DNA of 60,767 nt, taken from a virus. Position numbers and translations under genes: made by a program. This document shows, in pieces, positions 43,952 to 50,146 of the stretch (the stretch's first letter is position 1; each line of letters opens with the position of its first letter). Where the stretch lies: IMG/VR virus record IMGVR_UViG_3300033993_001964, positions 1 through 60,767 of that record; one strand, written 5' to 3'. The notes beneath the pieces are model-generated. The model saw nothing but the letters and a program-made list of their open reading frames with translations. It made no database searches and was not told where the DNA came from.

Positions 43952-44002
43952 CCCGAAACCCGCTTCGGCGGGTCTCACCGTGATGCGGTGACTGATGAGG
44001 GC
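43951..44002 (+). ncRNA. Type II hammerhead ribozyme
   Basis: All core positions are present. Order: GCCC (stem II 3' strand), GAA (12-14), stem III ACCCGC-UUCG-GCGGGU with the A15.1-U16.1 pair, C17, cleavage expected between 43974 and 43975, stem I UCACCG-UGAUG-CGGUGA, CUGAUGA core (43992-43998), then GGGC closing stem II (4 bp). Stem III and stem I are perfect 6-bp hairpins, and stem III is capped by UUCG. Stem II is the open one, the type II permutation known from prokaryotes and phages. It begins at the stop codon of one gene and ends 33 bases before the next ATG, so cleavage would split the mRNA. Confidence 0.95.
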
Positions 44003-44035
44003 AGTTCCCCTGTTTCTTGGAGGGAGGAATAAAAG

Positions 44036-44317
44036 ATGACGCTCGTGACCCTGAGTGCAGCTCAAGGCTGTGCCATCCTGGCTGTGATAGCCAGCGTGTA
44101 CGTGACCTGGAAGATGGCCGCGTCTGCCCGAGACCGGGTCGACTGGCTCAAGGATGACATGGACGACCGCGAGTCTGCCATGTCCGTGATGGTAGACGGC
44201 ATGAGTCAGAAGGTTGACGCCCTGTCTGCTCAGGTCGAGCGGCTGGCGGCTAAGTTGCAGGACCGCACGCTCGATGCGGCCCGTGTCCGGATGAAGAAGA
44301 TCAAAGGAGGTGCCTGA
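44036..44317 (+). CDS. Membrane-anchored coiled-coil protein (93 aa)
   Basis: 93 residues with GGAGGGAGGA upstream. It has an N-terminal transmembrane helix (SAAQGCAILAVIASVYVTWK) and a coiled coil over most of the rest (SAQVERLAAKLQDRTLDAAR) ending in a basic tail. The gene lies directly downstream of the ribozyme, so its message would begin with the stem I hairpin after cleavage. Similar topology to the upstream gene suggests partner proteins. Confidence 0.72.
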   Translation: MTLVTLSAAQGCAILAVIASVYVTWKMAASARDRVDWLKDDMDDRESAMSVMVDGMSQKVDALSAQVERLAAKLQDRTLDAARVRMKKIKGGA

Positions 44318-44658
44318 TGCCATACGCTGATGCCAAGTACCCCAAACCCAAGCAAGAAAGAGGTGAGTCAATGCACGACTGCCCACTGTGTGGCGCACCC
44401 AAGCCCAACGAGGACTGGGACTGGTCCAAGTCTGTGTCGGTGATGGTGGATAGCGGCGAGCGGATCATCAGGCTCGCAGACAGCGACGCGCACTCGCTGT
44501 ACGCAATGCTTAGTAAGTCGTGGAGAGAGGACGGCAAGCCAAAGGGCGACTGGCGGGACGGAGTGCTCGACCTGCTGTTCGCTCAGTTTGGGATAGACCA
44601 AAGGATGATCGACGCCCAGCTGGACGACGAGCCGGAGGACCAAGCGAAAACCCCCTGA
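44317..44658 (+). CDS. Hypothetical protein with CxxC motif (113 aa)
   Basis: 113 residues; the start overlaps the previous stop as TGATG. A knuckle HDCPLCGAPKPNEDW lies at about 20-33, followed by a compact alpha/beta region (SVSVMVDSGERIIRLADSDA) and an acidic tail. Its TGA stop lies inside copy 3 of the leader element. Function unknown; the knuckle suggests metal or nucleic-acid contact. Confidence 0.72.
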   Translation: MPYADAKYPKPKQERGESMHDCPLCGAPKPNEDWDWSKSVSVMVDSGERIIRLADSDAHSLYAMLSKSWREDGKPKGDWRDGVLDLLFAQFGIDQRMIDAQLDDEPEDQAKTP

Positions 44659-44688
44659 TTTCAGGGGCCGGCGAGTAGTAGTAGACGG
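44652..44688 (+). repeat. Leader repeat element, copy 3
   Basis: CCCCTGATTTCAGGGG followed by CCGGCGAGTAGTAGTAGACGG. The TGA stop of the preceding gene is the loop of the CCCCT/AGGGG hairpin. A strong terminator-like hairpin follows directly. Confidence 0.88.
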
Positions 44689-44694
44689 TTCGAT

Positions 44695-44735
44695 AGCCCT
44701 GCCGGGCACCCTACCCGGCGGGGCTTTTTCATTTC
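44695..44735 (+). terminator. Intrinsic terminator (leader of 44754 gene)
   Basis: A 12-bp stem (AGCCCTGCCGGG paired with CCCGGCGGGGCT, one wobble) with a 7-base loop and a TTTTTCATTTC tail. It is followed within 10 bases by the ribosome binding site of the next gene, so it either ends the upstream transcript or acts as an attenuator in the leader. Confidence 0.85.
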
Positions 44736-44753
44736 TCTAACCCGGAGTTTCAC

Positions 44754-45140
44754 ATGGCTATGCCAGCGTGGCCCCCTTACCTGGTGATGCAGTATCGGTG
44801 CGGAAAGGTCAAGAAGAATCGTGTCTACGCTCTGGTCCGCACCAAGAGCGAGGCAAAGGAGCTCGTGATCTCTGCGTCAGTCAAGCGACGCAGGGAGAAC
44901 GAGTTCTACGTAGTGATCGACGGACCCAAGTCCGCACGAGACCCAGACCACACGTACTTCGTCGGTGCTCTGTGCCATGCCGGCCGTGAGATTGTTCTCA
45001 TGGAAGGCGAGGAGCATCCGATCCTCATGCCTGTCGAGGTCGCTCGGATGTACGAGGGCGATGAGTCGGTCAAGTTCCTGACCCAGAATCGCCAGGCCCT
45101 TTCCGCTCCCGCACAGCAGGAGGAGGGGCAGCAGGAATGA
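44754..45140 (+). CDS. Hypothetical protein (128 aa)
   Basis: 128 residues, with the second half ending in an Ala/Gln/Glu-rich tail. Features: YRCGKVKKNRVYALVRTKSE, SVKRRRENEFYVVIDGPKSA, DHTYFVGALCHAGREIVLME. The CGK and KxKKNR beginning looks like a compact beta fold with many basic residues. No family was recognised. It overlaps the following gene by ATGA. Confidence 0.7.
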   Translation: MAMPAWPPYLVMQYRCGKVKKNRVYALVRTKSEAKELVISASVKRRRENEFYVVIDGPKSARDPDHTYFVGALCHAGREIVLMEGEEHPILMPVEVARMYEGDESVKFLTQNRQALSAPAQQEEGQQE

Positions 45141-45391
45141 GACTGCACACGGTCACCGCACGAGGGGTGGCAGTGTCATTCCTCATGGACGAGTTGAGAT
45201 CTTACGACGACGCGCTCGATGCGCTAGTCTCCAGCAAGGACGGAATGGGCGAGTTCACTGACGCCCACATGGAATCAGTGACCAGTCTCTACACCAAGAT
45301 CAGGACCGCAATCCTGATCGCAACAGAGGGGGAAACCCTCAGGAGGGAAACGCGTGAGCGACTCACTTACGACTGTGAGCCTGACGAATGA
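45137..45391 (+). CDS. Hypothetical protein (84 aa)
   Basis: 84 residues, largely helical (SFLMDELRSYDDALDALVSS, DAHMESVTSLYTKIRTAILI) with an acidic C terminus. It overlaps the preceding gene by ATGA and the next gene by 38 bases. Function unknown; co-translated with its neighbours. Confidence 0.65.
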   Translation: MRLHTVTARGVAVSFLMDELRSYDDALDALVSSKDGMGEFTDAHMESVTSLYTKIRTAILIATEGETLRRETRERLTYDCEPDE

Positions 45392-45578
45392 CCAGCTCGA
45401 GGTCGTGCTGGACGCACTGGATCAGTACCGGCAGGAGAACCACGACCTGCTGATGCTGTCCGACTTCGACGACGAGACGTTTGGCGTAGTCGCTGGGCGT
45501 GTCGAGATCGCAGTCAATTTGATGCGTGATCTGGGCGTGGACATCGGCACCGACTCTGAAGAGGAGGTGGTCGAATGA
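45354..45578 (+). CDS. Hypothetical acidic protein (74 aa)
   Basis: 74 residues from a GTG with AGGAGGG upstream. Helical and acidic (VSLTNDQLEVVLDALDQYRQ, EEEVVE end). The long overlap with the upstream gene and the good SD support real translation of both frames here. Function unknown. Confidence 0.65.
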   Translation: MSDSLTTVSLTNDQLEVVLDALDQYRQENHDLLMLSDFDDETFGVVAGRVEIAVNLMRDLGVDIGTDSEEEVVE

Positions 45579-45946
45579 ACGTAGCCACAGGGAATCGTGT
45601 GACCGCACAGGATCTTGTGCGTGTCGAGAAGCTGGAGGCTCAGGTCGGCGTGCTTGAGCTCGCGGCGCAAGAGGTTGTTGCCAGCATTCACAACCTGCGT
45701 ACTGACCAGCTTGCGAGTGCGAAGCGCTGCATAGCCACAGGCACGAAGGTGTTTGCCAAAGAGGAAGACACCCCAGTGCAAGAGCTCGAGCGAGAGATCG
45801 CCTTGCTCAGGGCCCGCCTGCAGTGCGAGCTGTGGGAGGGATGGTGGACTGAAGTTGAGCAGGAGTTGGCCAAGCTCAACGCTGCGTTCGCTGAGTTCCG
45901 GGCAACGAAGAGCCTTGCGTCAGTGCTCGATTGCTGCAGCGATTGA
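45575..45946 (+). CDS. Coiled-coil hypothetical protein (123 aa)
   Basis: 123 residues, mostly coiled coil: KLEAQVGVLELAAQEVVASI, QELEREIALLRARL and WWTEVEQELAKLNAAFAEFR. Translation starts by ATGA overlap and the stop is directly before copy 4 of the leader element. It has no membrane segment. It ends the operon segment begun at 44754. Confidence 0.68.
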   Translation: MNVATGNRVTAQDLVRVEKLEAQVGVLELAAQEVVASIHNLRTDQLASAKRCIATGTKVFAKEEDTPVQELEREIALLRARLQCELWEGWWTEVEQELAKLNAAFAEFRATKSLASVLDCCSD

Positions 45947-45980
45947 CCCTTGATTTCAGGGGTCGGCGAGTTAATTCGGG
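45947..45980 (+). repeat. Leader repeat element, copy 4
   Basis: CCCTTGATTTCAGGGG followed by TCGGCGAGTTAATTCGGG. The first C of the stem is replaced by A (from the preceding TGA), and the trailing AGTAG is lost, but the TTTCAGGGG-YCGGCGA centre is unchanged. A strong terminator follows immediately. Confidence 0.85.
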
Positions 45981-46022
45981 AGGCCGGTGACCACGTTGGC
46001 GCCGGCCTCCCTTTTCTTTTTT
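45978..46022 (+). terminator. Intrinsic terminator (leader of 46036 gene)
   Basis: A perfect 10-bp stem GGGAGGCCGG/CCGGCCTCCC with a 14-base loop and a TTTTCTTTTTT tail. The tail ends at the ribosome binding site (GGGAGGTG) of the next gene. No space remains for a promoter between them, so readthrough or attenuation must be possible if that gene is expressed from upstream. Confidence 0.9.
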
Positions 46023-46035
46023 GGGAGGTGTTCCG

Positions 46036-46356
46036 ATGGGGAGTTACGTGTTCAGTCTGTATGTCGTTGAGCTGGATCCCGCCGTGCTTGATCACGGCCG
46101 AGTCCGGCGAGCCAACCCTAAGGGTGGTGCCCGCTGCCTGTATGTAGGCAGCACTGCCCATGACCCCGAGTATCGGTACGCCCAGCACAAGCAGGGTGTA
46201 CATGCGAACAGGGGATACGTTACACAGTACGGACGCGGGCTGAGGACGGACCTCAGCGATGGCCGCACGTACACAACCAGGCAGGACGCCGAGCGGGCTG
46301 AGGCACAGCTTGCCGAGCAACTCAGGAAGGAGGGCTACTCAGTATGGTCACGGTGA
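46036..46356 (+). CDS. GIY-YIG nuclease-like protein
   Basis: 106 residues, GGGAGGTG SD. The GIY-equivalent strand is SYVFSLYVVEL and the YIG-equivalent is CLYVGSTAHDPEYRYAQHKQ, which keeps the Tyr and the Arg/His-rich helix. The end EAQLAEQLRKEGYSVWS agrees with the C-terminal helix of stand-alone GIY-YIG domains. This domain cleaves DNA or RNA in homing endonucleases and nucleases such as UvrC. With no extra binding domain it may be a free-standing nuclease acting on host DNA; target unknown. Confidence 0.78.
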   Translation: MGSYVFSLYVVELDPAVLDHGRVRRANPKGGARCLYVGSTAHDPEYRYAQHKQGVHANRGYVTQYGRGLRTDLSDGRTYTTRQDAERAEAQLAEQLRKEGYSVWSR

Positions 46357-46742
46357 AACAGGTGCCGCCAAAGGAAGTGCTAGACGAGGTGATGGACAAG
46401 GCAATCCGTGCACATCGCTTTGCCTCGTACTTGCACGGTCGCTCCGCTGCAGATGTTGTCAGGTCACAGCCAATGCTCAAGGCTGCGTTTGCCGAGAGGT
46501 CCCAGCTGTCTCGTCTCAGAAACGAGCGCAGTAATTACTGCGAGTGCCCTGACTGCATTGCAGATGGACGTCACGCAGAGGACCTTGCCTTGATGGACGC
46601 CAAGTCTGCGCTGGCGTATCGAAATCTTCGCCGCAGCCTTGCTGAGCTACAGCACGTGCTGACTCGCGCTAAAGATGAGATCGACGAAGCGGTCAACCTG
46701 CTTCAAGTTCAGTCCCTGCTCTCCGTTTGTCCAGACCAATAG
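46344..46742 (+). CDS. Hypothetical protein with CxCxxC motif (132 aa)
   Basis: 132 residues overlapping the GIY-YIG gene by 13 bases. Helical throughout, with a knuckle SNYCECPDCIADGRHAEDLA in the middle and a coiled-coil C-terminal half (RNLRRSLAELQHVLTRAKDE). It resembles small phage proteins that bind metal through CxCxxC. Function unknown; co-translation with the nuclease hints at a joint role. Confidence 0.68.
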   Translation: MVTVKQVPPKEVLDEVMDKAIRAHRFASYLHGRSAADVVRSQPMLKAAFAERSQLSRLRNERSNYCECPDCIADGRHAEDLALMDAKSALAYRNLRRSLAELQHVLTRAKDEIDEAVNLLQVQSLLSVCPDQ

Positions 46743-46750
46743 GAGGCACG

Positions 46751-46996
46751 ATGGACGAAGACCCAATCGGTGCATCGCTACTAGCATCAGCAGAGTTGGC
46801 ATACCAGCTGCGAGTGCTCGTATCTGACGTGATCTACGTACACCAGCGCGGCTACTCAGCCGACGAGGTTGGCAACGTGCTTGACTACGCAGAGGAACAC
46901 TGCCATCGGATCCTGTCGGAACTCAACGCCGTGCAGGACCACTTGGCTGTCGTGAAGGCAATCGACCGCATGGCCGACGTGTCCTGCGGCGACTGA
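46751..46996 (+). CDS. Hypothetical helical protein (81 aa)
   Basis: 81 residues from MDEDPIG, with AGGAGGC upstream. Helical and acidic (AELAYQLRVLVSDVIYVHQR, VLDYAEEHCHRILSELNAVQ) with one Cys pair at the end (DVSCGD). No family. It closes the segment between leader copies 4 and 5. Confidence 0.65.
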   Translation: MDEDPIGASLLASAELAYQLRVLVSDVIYVHQRGYSADEVGNVLDYAEEHCHRILSELNAVQDHLAVVKAIDRMADVSCGD

Positions 46997-47002
46997 CGTA
47001 AA

Positions 47003-47040
47003 CCCCTTGTTTTCAGGGGTCGGCGATTACTTGTAGAGGG
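47003..47040 (+). repeat. Leader repeat element, copy 5
   Basis: CCCCTTGTTTTCAGGGG followed by TCGGCGATTACTTGTAGAGGG. The preceding gene's TGA lies 6 bases upstream. The trailing bases form the start of the next terminator stem, so element and terminator overlap slightly. Confidence 0.88.
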
Positions 47041-47076
47041 CTGGCAGCGCCGGGCTGTCAGTCCTCTTTTCTTTTT
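47036..47076 (+). terminator. Intrinsic terminator (leader of 47102 gene)
   Basis: A 12-bp stem GAGGGCTGGCAG paired with CTGTCAGTCCTC (two wobbles), a 7-base loop and a TTTTCTTTTT tail. The next gene's SD (GGGAGGTG) lies 16 bases beyond. Confidence 0.85.
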
Positions 47077-47101
47077 CCCGGCGTGCTTAGGGAGGTGTCC
47101 C

Positions 47102-47305
47102 ATGTCGAGCGAGAACCGTGAGTCGAAGGCCCCAGCTGTGGCGGCCATGCAGTTCATCCGTTTGGATGAGTGCCGTGACCGGCTGTGTGCCGGCCCGGTG
47201 GAGGTTGATCGGTCTGCCTTTGTCCGTGCGTTGGCTCACTGCACCAACGGCGAACGACGCGAGGTGGCTGACATGCTCCTCGCCGAGAAGTTCGGGGAGC
47301 TGTGA
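47102..47305 (+). CDS. Hypothetical protein (67 aa)
   Basis: 67 residues, first gene of the segment after leader copy 5, SD GGGAGGTG. The sequence FIRLDECRDRLCAGPVEVDR and FVRALAHCTNGERREVADML is helical with four cysteines. Its stop overlaps the next small gene by TGATG. Function unknown. Confidence 0.65.
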   Translation: MSSENRESKAPAVAAMQFIRLDECRDRLCAGPVEVDRSAFVRALAHCTNGERREVADMLLAEKFGEL

Positions 47306-47472
47306 TGAACTACAACTTCAGCGAGTTGCTGGGTCTTATTGACCCGGCGTTCAAGCTGGCGTTCGGCCTGGCCGGGATGGTGCAAACCCACCCGGACCAG
47401 GTCACTGCCTGCTGTGCCCTGTATATCGCAGGTGCCAGGTTTCTCACGGTCCTCCGCCGCCGGCGGATCTGA
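47305..47472 (+). CDS. Small membrane-like peptide (55 aa)
   Basis: 55 residues starting in a TGATG junction with the previous gene. Hydrophobic segment LIDPAFKLAFGLAGMVQ and CALYIAGARFLTVL with a basic end RRRRI suggest one or two membrane helices and a positive cytoplasmic tail. Its size gives only moderate confidence that it is translated. Confidence 0.55.
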   Translation: MNYNFSELLGLIDPAFKLAFGLAGMVQTHPDQVTACCALYIAGARFLTVLRRRRI

Positions 47473-47475
47473 CCA

Positions 47476-47501
47476 GACGCATGGGTCGTGCGACCCACGT
47501 C
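47476..47501 (+). other. Strong RNA hairpin before 47532 gene
   Basis: GACG-CA-TGGGTCG-TG-CGACCCA-CGTC forms an 11-bp stem with a 2-base bulge. An AATCTCTTCTCTCC stretch follows that is only partly T-rich. It starts 4 bases after the previous stop and ends before the GGAGGTG ribosome binding site, the same layout as the terminator leaders; it may be a weak terminator or a 5' stabiliser. Confidence 0.6.
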
Positions 47502-47531
47502 AATCTCTTCTCTCCATTCTGGAGGTGTTCG

Positions 47532-47765
47532 ATGGCTGATCCTGTCACGGATGATGGCCCGAAGGTGATCGACGTCTTGCTTGATAGCAAGGTTGTCGGC
47601 CAGGTATTCGGCGTGGGTCGACGGTTCTACTTCATCCTCACCGACGAGCGCGACGACAAGCCGCGCGGTTGGTATCGCAATGCCGACGCTGCCGTCGAGG
47701 CGGCATGGCATCAGGCGAAGGTGCTCGAGCAGGCAGAGTTCTGGGAGATCATGCTCGACACCTGA
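47532..47765 (+). CDS. Hypothetical protein (77 aa)
   Basis: 77 residues from MADPVTDD with GGAGGTG SD. A small alpha/beta protein: KVIDVLLDSKVVGQVFGVGR, RFYFILTDERDDKPRGWYRN, then an acidic helix ending WEIMLDT. No family was recognised. It stands alone between a hairpin leader and the next terminator. Confidence 0.68.
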   Translation: MADPVTDDGPKVIDVLLDSKVVGQVFGVGRRFYFILTDERDDKPRGWYRNADAAVEAAWHQAKVLEQAEFWEIMLDT

Positions 47766-47789
47766 TCTAGGCAAAGTGCAGCACTGTGC

Positions 47790-47803
47790 TGTACGTTAGT
47801 ACA
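47790..47803. promoter_or_regulatory. TGTAC-N4-GTACA dyad
   Basis: TGTAC-GTTA-GTACA, a perfect 5-bp inverted repeat with a 4-base spacer, lies 8 bases before a terminator hairpin and upstream of the 279-residue gene. The ACGTTAGTACA part is identical to the dyad half-site at 39132-39142, and the dyad itself matches that near the sigma gene. Candidate binding site or promoter element. Confidence 0.55.
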
Positions 47804-47810
47804 CCTCCCG

Positions 47811-47858
47811 GCAGGCGGGCCGCTTCAGTCGCAAGGCTGGGCGGCCCGTCTGCTTTTC
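47811..47858 (+). terminator. Intrinsic terminator (leader of 47876 gene)
   Basis: A 13-bp stem GCAGGCGGGCCGC/GCGGCCCGTCTGC (one wobble) with a 17-base loop and a short TTTTC tail. It ends 17 bases before the ATG of the 279-residue gene. Confidence 0.82.
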
Positions 47859-47875
47859 ACACTGAAAGGGAACCG

Positions 47876-48715
47876 ATGACGATTCAGATTGCTGGCTCTG
47901 CGGCGATTGCCTTCGGGCAGAACAAGCCGCACCTCCGCTCACTGTTGCAGACAGCCTGCGACAATCAGGGGTGGGGCAAGATGGTCAACCGCCCACCGTC
48001 CAAGCACAGCTCGCTCGAGCGTGCCATGCAGACGGTGTGCAAGGGGCTCTCGATCGAGGCCGACGCGGTGTTATCCGTGCGGGCACTCGAGCCTGAGCTT
48101 TCGTTCGAGGCGACGCGTGTCCGCAAGGGCACGACGCGCAACACGGTGACGCACCTCGCTTCCGCTCAGGTGGACGAGGCTGCTGGCCGTGTGACACTGG
48201 TCAGCTGGAACCCTCAGGCCGACAGCCTTCAGCTGTCTACCGATTTGGATGCGGAGTACCAGAGCAACCTGCTCTATGTAACTCCGGCCCAGCTGCACGG
48301 TGTCATCGCCAATGTAGTAGCCAAGCTCAAGGGCGTGGAGCTGGGCGGACGGAATGTCTTCTACATCCCACAGTCTGGGGTGCAGACGTTCAGTCAGTGG
48401 CAGTCCGATGCCCAGATCTCTAGCTACCACACCGTGCCTCTCGAGACTGCCAAGTCTCCGGACACAGTGAAGCACATCCTCGACCAGCTCAACGAGGAGG
48501 TGACGCGAGAGGGTGCGGCAGTGCTAGAGGCAGCGGCCTCTGGTTCTGTCGAGCCGCGATCGGCGAAGGCTATGGCCAAGCGTGCTCGTGCACTAGTCGA
48601 CAAGATCAAGTCGTACGAGTCGGCGCTTGGTCAGTGCCTTGACTGGATGCGTGAGCCGCTCGAGCAGGCAGAGAGTGCACTGGCCGTCACCACCCTGCTG
48701 TCGGTGTCAGCATGA
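47876..48715 (+). CDS. Hypothetical protein (279 aa)
   Basis: 279 residues from MTIQIAGSA; longer starts overlap the terminator. SD AAAGGGAA. An alpha/beta first half (AFGQNKPHLRSLLQTACDNQ, TVCKGLSIEADAVLSVRALE, YVTPAQLHGVIANVVAKLKG) is followed by a helical tail (RALVDKIKSYESALGQCLDW). I do not recognise the family. It precedes the small DUF4314-like gene and the MoxR-VWA genes. Confidence 0.7.
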   Translation: MTIQIAGSAAIAFGQNKPHLRSLLQTACDNQGWGKMVNRPPSKHSSLERAMQTVCKGLSIEADAVLSVRALEPELSFEATRVRKGTTRNTVTHLASAQVDEAAGRVTLVSWNPQADSLQLSTDLDAEYQSNLLYVTPAQLHGVIANVVAKLKGVELGGRNVFYIPQSGVQTFSQWQSDAQISSYHTVPLETAKSPDTVKHILDQLNEEVTREGAAVLEAAASGSVEPRSAKAMAKRARALVDKIKSYESALGQCLDWMREPLEQAESALAVTTLLSVSA

Positions 48716-48930
48716 GATACCGAGCCGGAGACAGGGTGACTTTGGTTGCGATGGGTGCTGACATTGACCCGGTCCCTTCGGGCTCTGAGGGGACGGTGAC
48801 TCACGTAACAGAACTGCAGTTCGCGGGCGAAGACCAGCTGCAGGTAGGCGTCCAGTGGGACAACGGCCGAAGCCTGTCGTGCATAGTCCCTCCGGACGTC
48901 CTTGTTCGGACAGATCCATACGCCCCCTGA
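48712..48930 (+). CDS. DUF4314-like small protein
   Basis: 72 residues overlapping the previous stop as ATGA. It resembles the short DUF4314 pattern: GDRVTLVAMGADIDPVPSGS, EGTVTHVTELQFAG, LQVGVQWDNGRSL. This is a small beta-barrel-like fold found in many phages and mobile elements, function unknown. Its TGA stop is the loop of leader copy 6. Confidence 0.75.
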   Translation: MRYRAGDRVTLVAMGADIDPVPSGSEGTVTHVTELQFAGEDQLQVGVQWDNGRSLSCIVPPDVLVRTDPYAP

Positions 48931-48960
48931 TTTCAGGGGCCGGCGATTACTAGTAGAGGG
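48924..48960 (+). repeat. Leader repeat element, copy 6
   Basis: CCCCTGATTTCAGGGG followed by CCGGCGATTACTAGTAGAGGG. Identical to copy 3 over the first 22 bases, and with the same stop-codon-in-loop arrangement. It precedes the MoxR gene. No further copies occur in the rest of the plus cluster. Confidence 0.88.
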
Positions 48961-48975
48961 CAGCGCGTGCTGCTC
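48958..48975 (+). terminator. Terminator-like hairpin before MoxR gene
   Basis: A 7-bp stem GGGCAGC/GCTGCTC with a GCGT loop is followed by CGTTCTTTCAGTTTC, an interrupted T-rich stretch. It is weaker than the other leaders, consistent with higher expression of the MoxR-VWA genes behind it. Confidence 0.5.
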
Positions 48976-49006
48976 CGTTCTTTCAGTTTCTAACCAGGAG
49001 ATTTCT

Positions 49007-50119
49007 ATGGCCACTCATACGGCCAACGAGTCCTTGTTCATTGCATTGCAGGTCGTTCCGTCCATTGTGTGGGGCGGCACCGGCGTTGGTAAGACGACGG
49101 TCATCGGCCAGTTGGCGAAGGCGCTCAAGCGTAACTTCCACCTGCTGATTGGCTCGACTCACCTGCCTGAGGATTTCTCCGGTTACCCGGACGCTGACCG
49201 CGAGGCCGGCGTGATCCGCATGATGCCCACCTCGTGGGTGCAGGACTTCAAGGACGGGCTCGGGTTCCTGTTGCTTGACGAGTTCACGTGCGTGCCGCCG
49301 ACGACGATGGCTGCAGAGCTGTCGCTCATCACGGAACGACGCGTTGGTGACGTGACTCTGCCAGAGTCAACGATCATCGTGGCTGCTGCCAATCCTCCGG
49401 AGCTTGCTCCAGGTGGCAACGCACTGCCGCCGTCGATGCGCAGTCGGTTCTTCCATTACCGGTGGCAGGTCGACCGCAACGAGTTGTTCAAGGGTTATCG
49501 GGCTGGCCTTGAGTGGTCGGCTCCGTCGTTCCCGACAGTGCCCGCAGATCATCGCCAGCTGTATCCCAAGTACGGCGCGTTGGTCGAGGCGTTCCTGCGG
49601 TCGGCTCCCGACTGCATGGAGAAGCTGCCGGACAGCGACGAGTGCCTGAGCTTTCCTAACCCACGCACGTGGTCGTACGTGGTCAAGGTGCTCAGTGCTG
49701 CCGAGTCGGTCGGGCACCAGCCCGGCAGCGGCGTGTTCCGCGAGCTGATCACTGGCTGCGTTGGCGACGCTGCCGGCGGTGAGTTCATGCGGTACATGGC
49801 GACGCTGGATCTGGTCAACCCAGCTGCGATCCTCGATGGCAGCGAGAAGTTCAAGTACAAGCCCGGCCGCCCGGACCTGTGCATCTGCTTGCTCACTGGC
49901 CTGGTCAAGGAGCTCCGCTCCGACACCGACCAGGAGCGTTGGACGCGTGCCGCTCACGCGTTCATTGAGATCGGAGAGAACGAGATCGAGACGTTCCTCT
50001 CCCAGTTCAAGCCGCTCTGGGCGACCGTGTCTCAGGGTGGTGTTCGACCGGACGGATGGATGCCGGCTACTGGCCTCATGAACAAGCTAATGAAGCTCGT
50101 GCCGCAGGGCCTCAACTGA
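49007..50119 (+). CDS. MoxR-family AAA+ ATPase
   Basis: 370 residues from MATHTANES, AGGAGA SD; longer frames run through the leader. Walker A GGTGVGKTT (23-31), Walker B FLLLDEFT (87-94), sensor 1 VAAANPPE (125-132) and a C-terminal ATPase subdomain (LVNPAAILDGSEKFKYKPGR). These are marks of the MoxR-type AAA+ ATPases, which work as chaperones together with VWA-domain proteins. The partner is encoded two genes downstream. In phages such pairs are seen, but the target is unknown. It would act in the cytoplasm, perhaps on metal-site insertion or host complex remodelling. Confidence 0.9.
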   Translation: MATHTANESLFIALQVVPSIVWGGTGVGKTTVIGQLAKALKRNFHLLIGSTHLPEDFSGYPDADREAGVIRMMPTSWVQDFKDGLGFLLLDEFTCVPPTTMAAELSLITERRVGDVTLPESTIIVAAANPPELAPGGNALPPSMRSRFFHYRWQVDRNELFKGYRAGLEWSAPSFPTVPADHRQLYPKYGALVEAFLRSAPDCMEKLPDSDECLSFPNPRTWSYVVKVLSAAESVGHQPGSGVFRELITGCVGDAAGGEFMRYMATLDLVNPAAILDGSEKFKYKPGRPDLCICLLTGLVKELRSDTDQERWTRAAHAFIEIGENEIETFLSQFKPLWATVSQGGVRPDGWMPATGLMNKLMKLVPQGLN

Positions 50120-50146
50120 TTCTTACTCTCACGAAAGGAGGTGGCC

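Noticed and set aside
44008-44021. Seventh leader element after the ribozyme (CCCCTGTTTCTTGG)
   Set aside because: It matches the first half loosely but lacks AGGGG and the YCGGCGAKTA block, so it is likely chance similarity.
42946-48960. CRISPR array or REP/RAYT elements made of the six repeats
   Set aside because: The copies are 0.4 to 2 kb apart with genes between them and imperfect identity, so not CRISPR. The GTAG-like end is on the wrong side of the hairpin for REP elements and no RAYT transposase gene is present.
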